Below are positions 1 through 8,792 of a DNA stretch of 64,000 nt, piece after piece. Source of the stretch: Yersinia frederiksenii ATCC 33641 (GTDB lineage: Bacteria > Pseudomonadota > Gammaproteobacteria > Enterobacterales > Enterobacteriaceae). The position numbers and the translations under genes were made by a program. The stretch's first letter is position 1. Each line of letters starts with the position of its first letter. Under the pieces are notes generated by a model that saw nothing but the letters and a program-made list of their open reading frames with translations, was not told the DNA's origin and ran no database searches. The DNA is taken from assembly GCF_000754805.1 (NCBI RefSeq), contig NZ_KN150731.1, positions 3,521,886 to 3,585,885 of the forward strand, read 5' to 3'.

Positions 1-1304
1 TGCTCTATGATCGCAGCGGCAAGCCAATCTGGGCCTGCGCCAATGTGGATGCGCGTGCTAGTCGTGAAGTGAGTGAGCTGAAAGAGCTGCATAATGATGG
101 ATTTGAACTGGAAGTCTATCAATGCTCTGGCCAGACACTGGCGCTGAGTGCGATGCCACGGCTGCTGTGGTTGGCACATTACCGGCCCGATATTTATCGT
201 CAGGCGGGGACGTTAACCATGATAAGCGACTGGTTGGCGAATATGCTCAGTGGCGAATTGGCGGTTGACCCTTCTAATGCAGGCACCACCGGAATGTTGG
301 ATTTAGTCACCCGTAACTGGCAGCCAAACTTGCTGGAAATGGCCGGATTACGTGCCGATATTTTATCGCCGGTCAAAGAGACGGGCACCTTACTTGGCCA
401 TGTCACGGTACAAGCAGCAGAAGAGTGTGGCTTGCTGGCAGGAACGCCAGTCGTGATGGGCGGTGGCGATGTACAACTTGGCTGCTTGGGGCTTGGAGTG
501 GTACAACCGGGACAAACGGCGATATTGGGCGGTACCTTCTGGCAACAGGTGGTCAACTTGCCTCAACCAATCACCGACCCCAAAATGAATACACGCATCA
601 ATCCCCATGTTATTCCCGGTATGGTGCAAGCAGAGTCCATCAGCTTCTTTACCGGCCTGACGATGCGCTGGTTCCGTGATGCATTTTGTGCCGAAGAGAA
701 ATTGTTGGCACAGCGGCTGGGTATAGATACTTACAGTTTGTTAGAAGATATGGCGGCACGCGTCCCCGCAGGCGCTTACGGGGTAATGCCTATATTCTCC
801 GATGTGATGCGTTTTAAATCTTGGTATCACGCTGCACCTTCATTTATCAACCTTTCACTCGACCCTGAAAAATGCAACAAAGCCACCTTATTCCGCGCGT
901 TGGAAGAGAACGCCGCTATAGTTTCGGCCTGTAATCTGGCTCAAATTGCCGAATTTTCTGGCGTCAAAGCTTCTTCCGTCGTCTTTGCGGGCGGAGGATC
1001 AAAAGGCAAATTGTGGAGCCAAATCTTGGCGGATGTCATCGGAATTCCCGTGCGCGTGCCGGTTGTTAAGGAAGCCACCGCGTTAGGTTGCGCCATTGCG
1101 GCAGGCGTCGGTGTTGGGCTCTATGAGGCGCTGGATAAAACCGGTGAGCGCTTGGTTCGTTGGGAGCGAGAATATACGCCAAATACCGAGCATAAAGCAC
1201 TCTATCAAGCAGCCAAAACAAACTGGCAAGCGGTGTATACCGACCAGTTGACGCTGGTGGATAGTGGGTTGACGACGTCTTTATGGAAGGCACCCGGCCT
1301 CTAA
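1..1304 (+). CDS. lsrK: Autoinducer-2 kinase LsrK, 3' part (5' end outside window)
   Basis: Phosphorylates the quorum-sensing signal AI-2 (DPD) in the cytoplasm after import by the Lsr transporter; phospho-AI-2 relieves LsrR repression. The frame is open from base 3, so the gene is cut by the window edge, not broken. About 433 codons are present; E. coli LsrK has 530 residues, so roughly the first 97 are missing. The visible part matches E. coli LsrK nearly collinearly: [34 protein letters not shown], a FGGY-kinase C-terminal domain with [17 protein letters not shown], and the identical end [10 protein letters not shown]. No other lsr gene follows; the next gene is waaQ, so any lsr operon must lie to the left. 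Confidence 0.95.
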   Translation, partial: LYDRSGKPIWACANVDARASREVSELKELHNDGFELEVYQCSGQTLALSAMPRLLWLAHYRPDIYRQAGTLTMISDWLANMLSGELAVDPSNAGTTGMLDLVTRNWQPNLLEMAGLRADILSPVKETGTLLGHVTVQAAEECGLLAGTPVVMGGGDVQLGCLGLGVVQPGQTAILGGTFWQQVVNLPQPITDPKMNTRINPHVIPGMVQAESISFFTGLTMRWFRDAFCAEEKLLAQRLGIDTYSLLEDMAARVPAGAYGVMPIFSDVMRFKSWYHAAPSFINLSLDPEKCNKATLFRALEENAAIVSACNLAQIAEFSGVKASSVVFAGGGSKGKLWSQILADVIGIPVRVPVVKEATALGCAIAAGVGVGLYEALDKTGERLVRWEREYTPNTEHKALYQAAKTNWQAVYTDQLTLVDSGLTTSLWKAPGL

Positions 1305-1427
1305 AATTGACTATCTTGTTTGCCAGCTTGAGCTTCGGGGCAGTGCTCATCACCGTCACATACTGATGTATGCTCCGGTTCTTGCGCGCTGTCCTCCCTC
1401 AATTTGCCTGTACCGATAACGTCAATT
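1305..1427 (+). repeat. Dispersed intergenic palindromic repeat, copy A
   Basis: Starts at the base after the lsrK stop. The ends are inverted: AATTGAC at 1305-1311 and GTCAATT at 1421-1427. The core (about 1340-1376) reads GGGCAGTGCTC, a short spacer, then TCACATACTGATGTATG and CTCCGG. The same core, in the same orientation and also directly behind a stop codon, occurs at 58177-58310 and 61031-61152. I do not know an established name for it with certainty; it is a miniature palindromic element of the kind known from yersiniae. Confidence 0.7.
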
Positions 1428-1623
1428 GGTTTCGTGGAGTAAATCGACAACAAAAATATAAAACAAAACGATAGGCGGAAGAGTCAAGCGTCCGCGTCAG
1501 GAATGGCGCGGCTCGAGCCTCCGGGATGGATTTACGGCGTCTTTACGATCTACCTGTTCTCTCTGCGCAACACCAAAAACCATTGCTATGTTGCAAGTGC
1601 TTGGATAGCATTGTTGCCCCCTT
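1428..1623 (+). promoter_or_regulatory. Non-coding leader upstream of waaQ
   Basis: No credible ORF. It should contain the waaQ promoter and 5' leader. GGCGGAAGAGT at 1474-1484 resembles, imperfectly, the ops element GGCGGTAGCGT that recruits RfaH to LPS operons. The match is too loose to call. No clear Shine-Dalgarno precedes the waaQ start cluster. Confidence 0.3.
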
Positions 1624-1632
1624 TTGTTGCCG

Positions 1633-2793
1633 ATGATGCCACATCCGATGATGAATACATCAAATAAGACAGAATCACCTGCTGGGCAACTTAACCTGCC
1701 AAACATATTGCGGGAGAAAGAGAACGTTCAGCGCATTTTAGTTATTAAATTGCGCCATTTCGGCGATGTTCTCCTCACGACCCCTTTACTGAATACACTA
1801 AAAGCGAACTATCCGCAGGCCAAAATTGACGTTCTATTATATGGCGGCACGCAAGACATGCTGCGAGAGAACAACACCGTCAATCACGCGTTTATTGTGG
1901 ATCGTGGCCTCAAACATGCAGGTTTGAAAGCCCAGATCAGTGGTGAAAAAGCACTGTTTAATGCATTAAAAGAGCACCATTATGATCTGATTCTTAATCT
2001 ATCTGATCAATGGCGTGCGGCGGCCTATTGCCGCTTATTAAAGCCCGGCTTTAGTATTGGTTTCCACTACCCCAAACGCGACACTTGGCTATGGCGCTAC
2101 TGCCATTCTACTTTGGTGGATATTCCCAATGCGGGTGAACGGCACACCGTGCTGAATAACCTGGATATCCTCGAGCCATTACAGCTGACTGATATCAACA
2201 CCGACGTCACTATGTCTTATAGTGCGCAGGATGTTGAGCGGGTAAAACTGCTATGCCAGCAATACGGTATGGGCGATGACCCTATTCATAACTATATCGT
2301 GATCCAGCCTTCTGCCCGTTGGAAGTTTAAAACTTGGGCCAGTGAATCATTCAGCCAACTCATAAACCATCTAACTGAACAGAGTGAAACTGTGCTGCTG
2401 ACCGGGGGCAAAGATCAAGCTGAACTAGACTATATTGCTGAAATCATTGCCGGTTGTACGCAGACAGAAAAAGTTATTAATTTATCTGGTCAGTTGGCAC
2501 TGCCGGAACTGGCAGTATTGATCGATAACGCTAAGCTATTTGTTGGTGTAGATTCAGTTGCAATGCATATGGCTGCGGCACTACAAACCCCATCAGTCGT
2601 GCTGTTTGGCCCCAGCAATCTTAATCAATGGCATCCATGGCAGGCTCCACACACTCTGTTATGGGCGGGTCACTACCGAACGTTGCCACATCCTAATGAG
2701 ATAGACACTGACACCACCGATCGCTATTTGAATGCTATTCCGGTGAGTGATGTTATAGCGGCTGTTGATACTTGGCGCGCTCAAAGCCAGTGA
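1633..2793 (+). CDS. waaQ: LPS core heptosyltransferase III (WaaQ/RfaQ)
   Basis: GT9-family enzyme that transfers heptose III to the inner core of lipopolysaccharide at the cytoplasmic face of the inner membrane. The signature stretch RILVIKLRHFGDVLLTTPLL lies near residue 35, followed by YPQAKIDVLLY, QPSARWKFKTW and VGVDSVAMHMAAALQTPSVVLFGPS, the GT-B nucleotide-sugar side, as in E. coli WaaQ. The N-terminus is uncertain: ATGs at 1633, 1636, 1648 and 1651 and a TTG at 1624 are in frame, none with a good ribosome site. E. coli WaaQ begins shortly before RKILVIKLRH, so the Yersinia form has an extension of about 25-30 residues. waaL follows in the same direction after 84 bases. Confidence 0.88.
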   Translation: MMPHPMMNTSNKTESPAGQLNLPNILREKENVQRILVIKLRHFGDVLLTTPLLNTLKANYPQAKIDVLLYGGTQDMLRENNTVNHAFIVDRGLKHAGLKAQISGEKALFNALKEHHYDLILNLSDQWRAAAYCRLLKPGFSIGFHYPKRDTWLWRYCHSTLVDIPNAGERHTVLNNLDILEPLQLTDINTDVTMSYSAQDVERVKLLCQQYGMGDDPIHNYIVIQPSARWKFKTWASESFSQLINHLTEQSETVLLTGGKDQAELDYIAEIIAGCTQTEKVINLSGQLALPELAVLIDNAKLFVGVDSVAMHMAAALQTPSVVLFGPSNLNQWHPWQAPHTLLWAGHYRTLPHPNEIDTDTTDRYLNAIPVSDVIAAVDTWRAQSQ

Positions 2794-2877
2794 TGTGCAA
2801 TAGCAGTTAAGATTGCGTAAAAACGCTTATATATCAGTAACATTATTATCTTCTAACCCGCTCAAGCTGAGAGAATT

Positions 2878-4122
2878 ATGATAACCCCATCGACTTCTTC
2901 GCCGGTCACTGCACCGGCTAACCGTCGTAGCGAAATGCTGAGCGGTATGACAGCATTGCTGCTAGGTATTTCTTTACCGTCATCCAGTTCCCTTATTAAT
3001 ATATCGCTGGTTTTAGTCTTAATTTGTCTAATTATTAATCGTAAATCATTACAATTCAAACCCTTACTGACAAATCCGTTAATCTACCTACCTGCTGCGA
3101 TGTTTGCGTTATTGGCATTGTCATTGCTGTTCCATCACAATAGTTATGGCCCGGATATGGTGGGTAAGGATAAGAAATTTCTCTATGTTCTGCCGTTGGC
3201 CCTTTTCTTTATTAACCAACCTCGCCTGATAAAGCTATTTTGTATTGGATTCTTAACGGCCAACGCTGTGGCATTGGCCGGTACATTGGCCGTTGGGGTG
3301 TTGCACATCCCTATTGGTAATGTGGACCCAACCAATCCCACTATCTTTAAACTGCAAATTACCCAAAACTTCTTTATGGCTTTGGCGGCGACGTTGTGGT
3401 TGGCATTGGCGGTGAAAAATCAGGGCTGGAAGCGCTGGGGCTATGGCTTGCTTGTAGTGCTGGCAAGCTACAGTGTTCTGTTCTTGATCTTGGGACGAAC
3501 AGGTTATGTCGCATTAGTGGTTGGGTTCGGTGTGTGGCTGTTCTTCTCACTGGGTAATCATCAACGCGGGCTATTGGTGGTGTTGGGTGTAATTGCATTC
3601 ACTGCATTGCTGTTTATTCCTAATAAAGCAACACAGCGTATCACTCAGGGTGTTGATGAGATAAAAGTCTGTATGGCTGCGTCATCAGATAATGTAAACG
3701 ATGCCTGCCGAACTTCCATGGGGCAACGTTCGGCATTTGCTATAGAGGCAGTGCGATTAATTAAAGAGTCACCGATTCTTGGTCATGGTGCTGGTGGCTT
3801 CTATTACGAGAATCCAGAAATAAATTACAAAATAAATAACCCACATAACCAATATCTGCTGGAAACCATTCAATCCGGTGTGGTTGGGTTGATTATCTTC
3901 CTCGCATGGATGGTCTGCTGTTATCGAGTTATCTGGCAACAACCACCGGCTCTGCGCAATATCTTGCTGGCAGTACTAACCAGTTATATGGCCTGTAACT
4001 TCTTTAACTCATTCTTATTGGATTCCTCTGAAGGTCATCTATTTATGACATTCGTGGCTATTTTGGCGGGTTACTCGGTGACGGGTTCTCAGCCAGCCTT
4101 GGATAAGCGGTATAGAGAATAA
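2878..4122 (+). CDS. waaL: O-antigen ligase family protein (WaaL-like)
   Basis: Polytopic inner-membrane protein of the Wzy_C/O-antigen ligase family, 414 residues. It would transfer undecaprenyl-diphosphate-linked O-polysaccharide or O-unit onto lipid A-core on the periplasmic side. Hydrophobic segments run through almost the whole length. A large periplasmic loop after about residue 240 ends in GHGAGGFYYENPEI...NNPHNQYL, the usual HN/H-containing Wzy_C motif. LGRTGY around residue 200 is the conserved Arg region of the family. Sitting directly behind waaQ supports an LPS role. Sequence cannot separate ligase from polymerase completely; the core-gene neighbour favours ligase. Confidence 0.85.
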   Translation: MITPSTSSPVTAPANRRSEMLSGMTALLLGISLPSSSSLINISLVLVLICLIINRKSLQFKPLLTNPLIYLPAAMFALLALSLLFHHNSYGPDMVGKDKKFLYVLPLALFFINQPRLIKLFCIGFLTANAVALAGTLAVGVLHIPIGNVDPTNPTIFKLQITQNFFMALAATLWLALAVKNQGWKRWGYGLLVVLASYSVLFLILGRTGYVALVVGFGVWLFFSLGNHQRGLLVVLGVIAFTALLFIPNKATQRITQGVDEIKVCMAASSDNVNDACRTSMGQRSAFAIEAVRLIKESPILGHGAGGFYYENPEINYKINNPHNQYLLETIQSGVVGLIIFLAWMVCCYRVIWQQPPALRNILLAVLTSYMACNFFNSFLLDSSEGHLFMTFVAILAGYSVTGSQPALDKRYRE

Positions 4123-4153
4123 CAGCCTATTCATACAAGATGGCAGGCAATGT

Positions 4154-4179
4154 AACGGCCCACTATGGGGGCCGTTTTT
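4154..4179 (+). terminator. Rho-independent terminator after waaL
   Basis: Stem AACGGCC (4154-4160) pairs with GGCCGTT (4170-4176), followed by TTT. It lies about 30 bases behind the waaL stop. Confidence 0.85.
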
Positions 4180-5400
4180 CGTGGTGTTGTTCTATTTGCC
4201 ACCGCGACATTTTTAATCGACTACTATGGGGTTTTATCACTCATTAGATCTTGATAATGAGTAGCCTAAAATTAAGATGACGATCTTAACAAACAGAGCA
4301 ATATGTAGATCTGAATGAAGCATTGTTTAATGTAATGTGAGTTTTTTATACTAAATTTGCCCATTTTATTTACGTCACTTCTTATATAGTAATAATTCCA
4401 AGTTAGTATGAAAGGATAATTCCCACACCATTTCATCACTATAGCCTCATCTCCCATCAGACATTTCAACAGAAAATATCAATCTTTTTAATGTGATAAC
4501 TAGAAGTAATGGATATTTTCTTTATTTCAATTAATTTTCTATTCTGGTGTTTTATGCTGAATTTTGTTGTTTATTTAAGATAATGTACCGATGCATTGTT
4601 TTGCTGTGGGGTTAGTGGGTGAGAGTTTGTCTTAGGGTAAATGTAACGATTGTTTTTTAACTTTAAGCTAACAAATGTAAATGAATTCTAAATGAAAGCT
4701 AAGTAACACGGGTTATATTGCCCATTTTATTGCTTCTTCGTACAAAAATGACTACCTGAATAAAATATAAGAAAAGTATCAGGCTACTTTTTATAAAAAA
4801 TGAAACGCAGCCTAAAACCAAGCCTAAAATCCAGCTAATCACCTGCAATAATGAGGTAGGGGGATGCAATGGTTAAGTTAAAAAAGAGATAATCTTTATA
4901 AGATATGGACTATTTTTTATTTGAGATGACTTTGTTTTTAACTTATTGATTTTAATGGTTATTTTTTATTTTAACTTATGCGTCAAACTTTTAATATTAG
5001 ACCATGAAATTATGGTGTGCAAGTCAGTATATATCTTTACCCATTCCTGTTTTATTGAATGAACTCACATACTGTTATAACCCTAAATGACTCATTTAAG
5101 AAAAACAGATTTCTATGCTAACTGAGTGACTTTTATGCAGTGAATTATACTGGGTAATAGTCCAATGAATATAGTAAATGATGACTTTGATCACTATTAC
5201 AAAATTCTGATGTATGTGATAATTTTTGCAACAATTTACATATTGTAAAATTTGGTCTACTTTCCGGGCATTATGCAATAGTTTTAAAGGAAGCTATCAT
5301 AACTATGTATTTATATTGATAAGTGGGTCCAGGTGAATCTGTTTGTAGGATAAGCAGAATCTACATTCAACTTAATTTATCCAACGTCATTGAGAACATC
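4180..5400. other. Long A+T-rich non-coding region upstream of the arginine antiporter
   Basis: About 1.2 kb with no ORF that looks coding on either strand. It must hold the promoter of the downstream arginine genes. TTGATCACTATTAC at 5187-5200 is a degenerate FNR-like site, and TTTACATATTGTAAA at 5235-5249 is a short perfect palindrome. A GTG at 5323 is in frame with the antiporter but would add 26 non-family residues and has no ribosome site. I see no tRNA, insertion sequence or repeat copy here. Confidence 0.5.
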
Positions 5401-6909
5401 ATGGCCAATTCATCTACGAATAAATTATCTTTACCGGCCCTAACGTCATTAGTGGTCGGTTCAATGATCGGTGCCGGTATATTTTCATTACCAGCAACTT
5501 TCGGGCGGGCAACCGGTGGATTCGGTGCACTTATTGCCTGGTGTATTGCTGGGGGTGGGATGTTAATGCTGGCTTTTGTTTTCCAAACATTAGCTCAGCG
5601 CAAACCTAATCTTGATTCCGGTGTGTTCATTTACGCAAAAGAGGGCTTTGGGGATTATCTTGGATTCGCTTCTGCATTAGGTTTCTGGGCCGGTACTTGC
5701 ATTGGCAACGTCTCTTACTTTGTGCTTATCAAATCAACATTAGGGGCATTCTTCCCCATATTTGGTGACGGTAATACCATTCCCGCTGTATTAGTTGCCT
5801 CCGTTATTTTATGGGGATTCCATATCCTGATATTGCGGGGAGTTAAAGAGGCGGCAGCGATTAATACTATTGCCACCTTTGCTAAAATTATTCCCATTTT
5901 CATTTTCGTCATCGTGCTGATTTTTGCCTTTAAAGGGGATGTATTTGCACTGAACTTCTGGGGTACGCCAGATGTCGTTAAAAGCGTCGATTTATCCCAC
6001 TTGAATGATTATGGCTATGTTGGACATGCGGCGGCAGTTATGGCCCCGGTAGTGGAACCCGAGTCTTTATTCTCTCAAGTACGTAGCACAATGTTGGTTA
6101 CCGTATTTGTGTTCTTAGGGATTGAAGGGGCGAGTGTTTATTCACGTTATGCCAAAGAACGTAGCCATGTTGGTATTGCGACTGTCCTCGGTTTTATTGG
6201 GGTTCTATGTCTGTTAGTGCTGATCACTATGCTGTCTTATGGTGTTCTGCTGCGTCCAGATCTTGCGGCATTACGCCAACCATCAATGGCCGGTGTACTG
6301 GAAGCTATTGTTGGGCGTTGGGGGGCAATCTTTATCAGCATAGGCCTTATTATCTCGGTATTAGGGGCTTATTTATCTTGGTCACTATTGGCCGCGGAAG
6401 TGCTGTTCTCGGCAGCTAAGAGTAAAAGCATGCCGAAAGTATTTGCCACTGAGAACAGTAATGCTGTGCCTTCATCTGCGGTATGGCTGACCAATATCTT
6501 TATTCAAGTGTTCTTAATTCTGACACTGTTTACTGACTATGCTTTCCAATTAGCATTGGAATTAACCAGTTCATTAACCTTGATTCCCTATCTATTAGTT
6601 GGGGCTTACGGATTAAAACTGGCCTGGACCGGTGAGACTTACGAAACAAATGCGCGTGGTCACCGAAAAGATCTTATTTTTGCCCTCATTGCGACCTTCT
6701 ATTCCGCACTGATGATTTACGCAGGTGGTCTGAAATACTTGCTGTTGTCGGCCATTATCTACGGTCCTGGAACTATCTTGTATTTGATTGCCAAACGTGA
6801 ACAGCATCAAAAAGCCTTTAATACCTACGAAAGAATACTGTTTATCGTGCTTATTGTGGCGGCGGTTGTTGCGCTTTACAGCATCTTCACCGGAATTATC
6901 ACCATATAA
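5401..6909 (+). CDS. arcD: Arginine/ornithine (or citrulline) antiporter, APC family, ArcD-like
   Basis: Inner-membrane amino-acid antiporter of the basic amino acid/polyamine antiporter branch of the APC superfamily, 502 residues from ATG 5401. The first helix carries LPALTSLVVGSMIGAGIFSLPATFG, the substrate-binding unwound-helix motif GSMIGAGIF. About a dozen hydrophobic segments follow. It lies 15 bases before the arginine deiminase gene, so the pair is almost certainly co-transcribed. It would import arginine in exchange for a deiminase product. Classical ArcD exports ornithine, but no ornithine carbamoyltransferase gene is present here, so arginine/citrulline exchange is possible. ATG 5401 is chosen because it starts just before the family motif; an in-frame GTG at 5323 is less likely. 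Confidence 0.85.
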   Translation: MANSSTNKLSLPALTSLVVGSMIGAGIFSLPATFGRATGGFGALIAWCIAGGGMLMLAFVFQTLAQRKPNLDSGVFIYAKEGFGDYLGFASALGFWAGTCIGNVSYFVLIKSTLGAFFPIFGDGNTIPAVLVASVILWGFHILILRGVKEAAAINTIATFAKIIPIFIFVIVLIFAFKGDVFALNFWGTPDVVKSVDLSHLNDYGYVGHAAAVMAPVVEPESLFSQVRSTMLVTVFVFLGIEGASVYSRYAKERSHVGIATVLGFIGVLCLLVLITMLSYGVLLRPDLAALRQPSMAGVLEAIVGRWGAIFISIGLIISVLGAYLSWSLLAAEVLFSAAKSKSMPKVFATENSNAVPSSAVWLTNIFIQVFLILTLFTDYAFQLALELTSSLTLIPYLLVGAYGLKLAWTGETYETNARGHRKDLIFALIATFYSALMIYAGGLKYLLLSAIIYGPGTILYLIAKREQHQKAFNTYERILFIVLIVAAVVALYSIFTGIITI

Positions 6910-6924
6910 TTTATTGGAGTTCTT

Positions 6925-8208
6925 ATGTCAGATAAAGCTAAGAAAACTCACGCCAAAACGAAGTTTGGTGTTCACTCTGAAGTCGGGAAGTTGCATAAAG
7001 TGATGGTTTGCGCTCCTGGTCGCGCGCATAACCGTCTGACCCCCAGTAATTGTGATGAATTATTATTTGATGATGTTCTGTGGGTAGAAAGAGCGAAACG
7101 TGACCATTTTGATTTTATGACCAAAATGCGTGAGCGCGGTGTTGATGTGGTTGAAATGCATAATTTGCTGGCGGAAACTCTCGACAATCCTGCAGCGAAA
7201 AAGTGGATTCTGGATCAACAAATAGTGCCCAACGAAGTGTCATTGGGTATTTTGCAGGAAACTCGCAGTTATCTTGAAAGTCTGACATCACGCGTATTGG
7301 CCGAAGTGCTAATTGGTGGGTTGTCTACCACTGAACTGCATAGAGATGGCAAATGCGACAAAGAAGAACTGAAGCTGATCCGCGAAGCGGTTGGCATCAC
7401 GGAATATCTATTGCCACCTTTGCCGAATACACTTTATACCCGTGATACCACCTGCTGGATTTATGGTGGCGTGACACTGAATCCACTGTATTGGCCGGCA
7501 CGTCATGAAGAAACCATCCTGACTACCGCAATCTACAAATTCCACCCAGACTTTGGTGACGCGAATGTGAAAGTTTGGTGGGGAGACCCGACACAGCACC
7601 ACGGTACCGCGACATTGGAAGGCGGCGATGTTATGCCGATTGGCAATAAAACGGTGTTAATTGGTATGAGTGAGCGCACCTCTCATCAGGCCATTACTCA
7701 GTTGGCTCAATCGCTGTTTAAACAAAGTGAAGGGCAAGTCGAGCGCGTCATGATTGCCGCCATGCCAAAACTGCGTGCTGCAATGCACTTGGACACGGTG
7801 TTTACTTTCTGCGACCGCGATGTGGTCACTCTCTATCCGGCGATTGTTAATCAGATCCAAACCTTCTCATTGCGTCCAGATAAAGGCCCAACCGGCATTA
7901 AGTTAAGCCGCGATAAGGGCACTTTTGTGGAAGCCGTCGCTGGGGCATTGAACCTGAAAAAACTGCGTGTAGTTGAGACGGAGGGTAATGATTACGACAC
8001 TGAACGTCAGCAGTGGGATAGCGGTAATAACATGGTTGCTCTGTCACCTGGTGTGGTCATGGCTTATGACCGCAATACAAAAACCAACACCCAGTTGCGT
8101 AAAGAAGGGGTGGAAGTGATTGAAATTGTTGGCAGTGAGTTAGGCCGTGGGCGCGGAGGCGGTCACTGTATGACGTGCCCAATTATTCGGGATGCCGTTG
8201 ACTACTAA
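6925..8208 (+). CDS. arcA: Arginine deiminase
   Basis: Hydrolyses L-arginine to citrulline and ammonia in the cytoplasm, the first step of the ADI pathway, which raises internal pH. 427 residues. Visible family motifs are [16 protein letters not shown] near the N-terminus, [39 protein letters not shown], and the C-terminal GGGHCMTCP with nucleophile Cys415. GGAG precedes the ATG. No arcB (ornithine carbamoyltransferase) or arcC (carbamate kinase) follows; instead there is an ERIC element and unrelated genes. The locus therefore encodes uptake and deimination only, which points to acid resistance or nitrogen release and not to ATP production, unless arcBC lie elsewhere. Confidence 0.95.
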   Translation: MSDKAKKTHAKTKFGVHSEVGKLHKVMVCAPGRAHNRLTPSNCDELLFDDVLWVERAKRDHFDFMTKMRERGVDVVEMHNLLAETLDNPAAKKWILDQQIVPNEVSLGILQETRSYLESLTSRVLAEVLIGGLSTTELHRDGKCDKEELKLIREAVGITEYLLPPLPNTLYTRDTTCWIYGGVTLNPLYWPARHEETILTTAIYKFHPDFGDANVKVWWGDPTQHHGTATLEGGDVMPIGNKTVLIGMSERTSHQAITQLAQSLFKQSEGQVERVMIAAMPKLRAAMHLDTVFTFCDRDVVTLYPAIVNQIQTFSLRPDKGPTGIKLSRDKGTFVEAVAGALNLKKLRVVETEGNDYDTERQQWDSGNNMVALSPGVVMAYDRNTKTNTQLRKEGVEVIEIVGSELGRGRGGGHCMTCPIIRDAVDY

Positions 8209-8215
8209 TTCCCTT

Positions 8216-8335
8216 TGTACTTGAAGTCGTAGGGGGTTAGCTACGTGCACTTACCCGAATCACTGACTTATGTAAGCTTATCGGGATGCGCTTAGTGGCA
8301 GCCTACTTACAACGCCAATGACTTTGAGTGTAGAT
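8216..8335 (+). repeat. ERIC element
   Basis: Enterobacterial repetitive intergenic consensus copy behind arcA. The characteristic core ATCACTGACTTATGTAAGCT followed by TATCGGGATG is present, with outer arms around TTGAAGTCGTAGGG and CCTACTTACAACG. A more diverged copy lies at 19812-19915. Confidence 0.85.
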
Positions 8336-8353
8336 AGAGCTGCTCTTAAAAAA

Positions 8354-8400
8354 ATAGCCGATAGTGAATAGCAAAGTAGCGCTATTTTACTATCGGCTAT
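8354..8400 (-). terminator. Long two-part hairpin between arcA and the LapA-like gene
   Basis: Outer arms ATAGCCGATAGT (8354-8365) and ACTATCGGCTAT (8389-8400) pair perfectly. Inner arms AATAGC and GCTATT add to the stem. On the plus strand an A-tract precedes it and no T-tract follows. On the minus strand it is followed by seven T residues. It may stop minus-strand transcription and also serve as the end of the arcDA transcript after processing. Confidence 0.55.
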
Positions 8401-8507
8401 CTGAATCTATCCCTTGTTTAATGGGTGCCGTGGGATGGCAGGAAAGGAATGTTAACTTATTTTATTAATACTGAAATGTGTTGTGATGAGCTGAAAAGGA
8501 CTGTCGA

Positions 8508-8741
8508 GTGAAATACGTTTATGTAGTGTGCTTCTTGCTTATTGTGGTTCTGACCACACTGTTTGCCTTCCAAAATAGTGGTGCGGTTAACTTATCTTTA
8601 CTTTTCACGCAAATAACACTACCTATTTCTGTACTAATTGTGCTGATCTATTTTTTAGGGATGTTTACAGGGGGATTATTAGTCACACTGATAAGAGCGC
8701 TGCTGCGCCGTATGTCACAGAAAACAGATAACAAAGTGTGA
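8508..8741 (+). CDS. Small membrane protein, LapA/DUF1049 type
   Basis: 77 residues with two hydrophobic segments (about 3-20 and 38-62) and a basic C-terminal tail (RALLRRMSQK). QNSGAVNLSLLF between the helices matches the lipopolysaccharide-assembly-protein-A (LapA, YciS-like) family pattern. Start is GTG 8508 with AAAAGGA upstream. In E. coli LapA works with LapB in LPS biogenesis, but it sits there in a different neighbourhood, so this is probably a paralogue of unknown role. The RND adaptor gene follows after 51 bases in the same direction. Confidence 0.7.
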   Translation: MKYVYVVCFLLIVVLTTLFAFQNSGAVNLSLLFTQITLPISVLIVLIYFLGMFTGGLLVTLIRALLRRMSQKTDNKV

Positions 8742-8792
8742 ATAACTAATCTGCAATAATTTTTTGAAAATCTGACTCAACGAGATCTTATA

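Noticed and set aside
1-44. lsrK as a truncated pseudogene
   Set aside because: The frame is open to base 3 with conserved LsrK residues, so the gene is only cut by the window edge.
1474-1484. ops/RfaH-like GGCGGAAGAGT upstream of waaQ
   Set aside because: Three differences from GGCGGTAGCGT in the most conserved part and no other JUMPstart sequence around it.
4272-4469. 65-codon minus-strand frame in the long A+T-rich gap
   Set aside because: No ribosome site, no recognisable motif and random composition.
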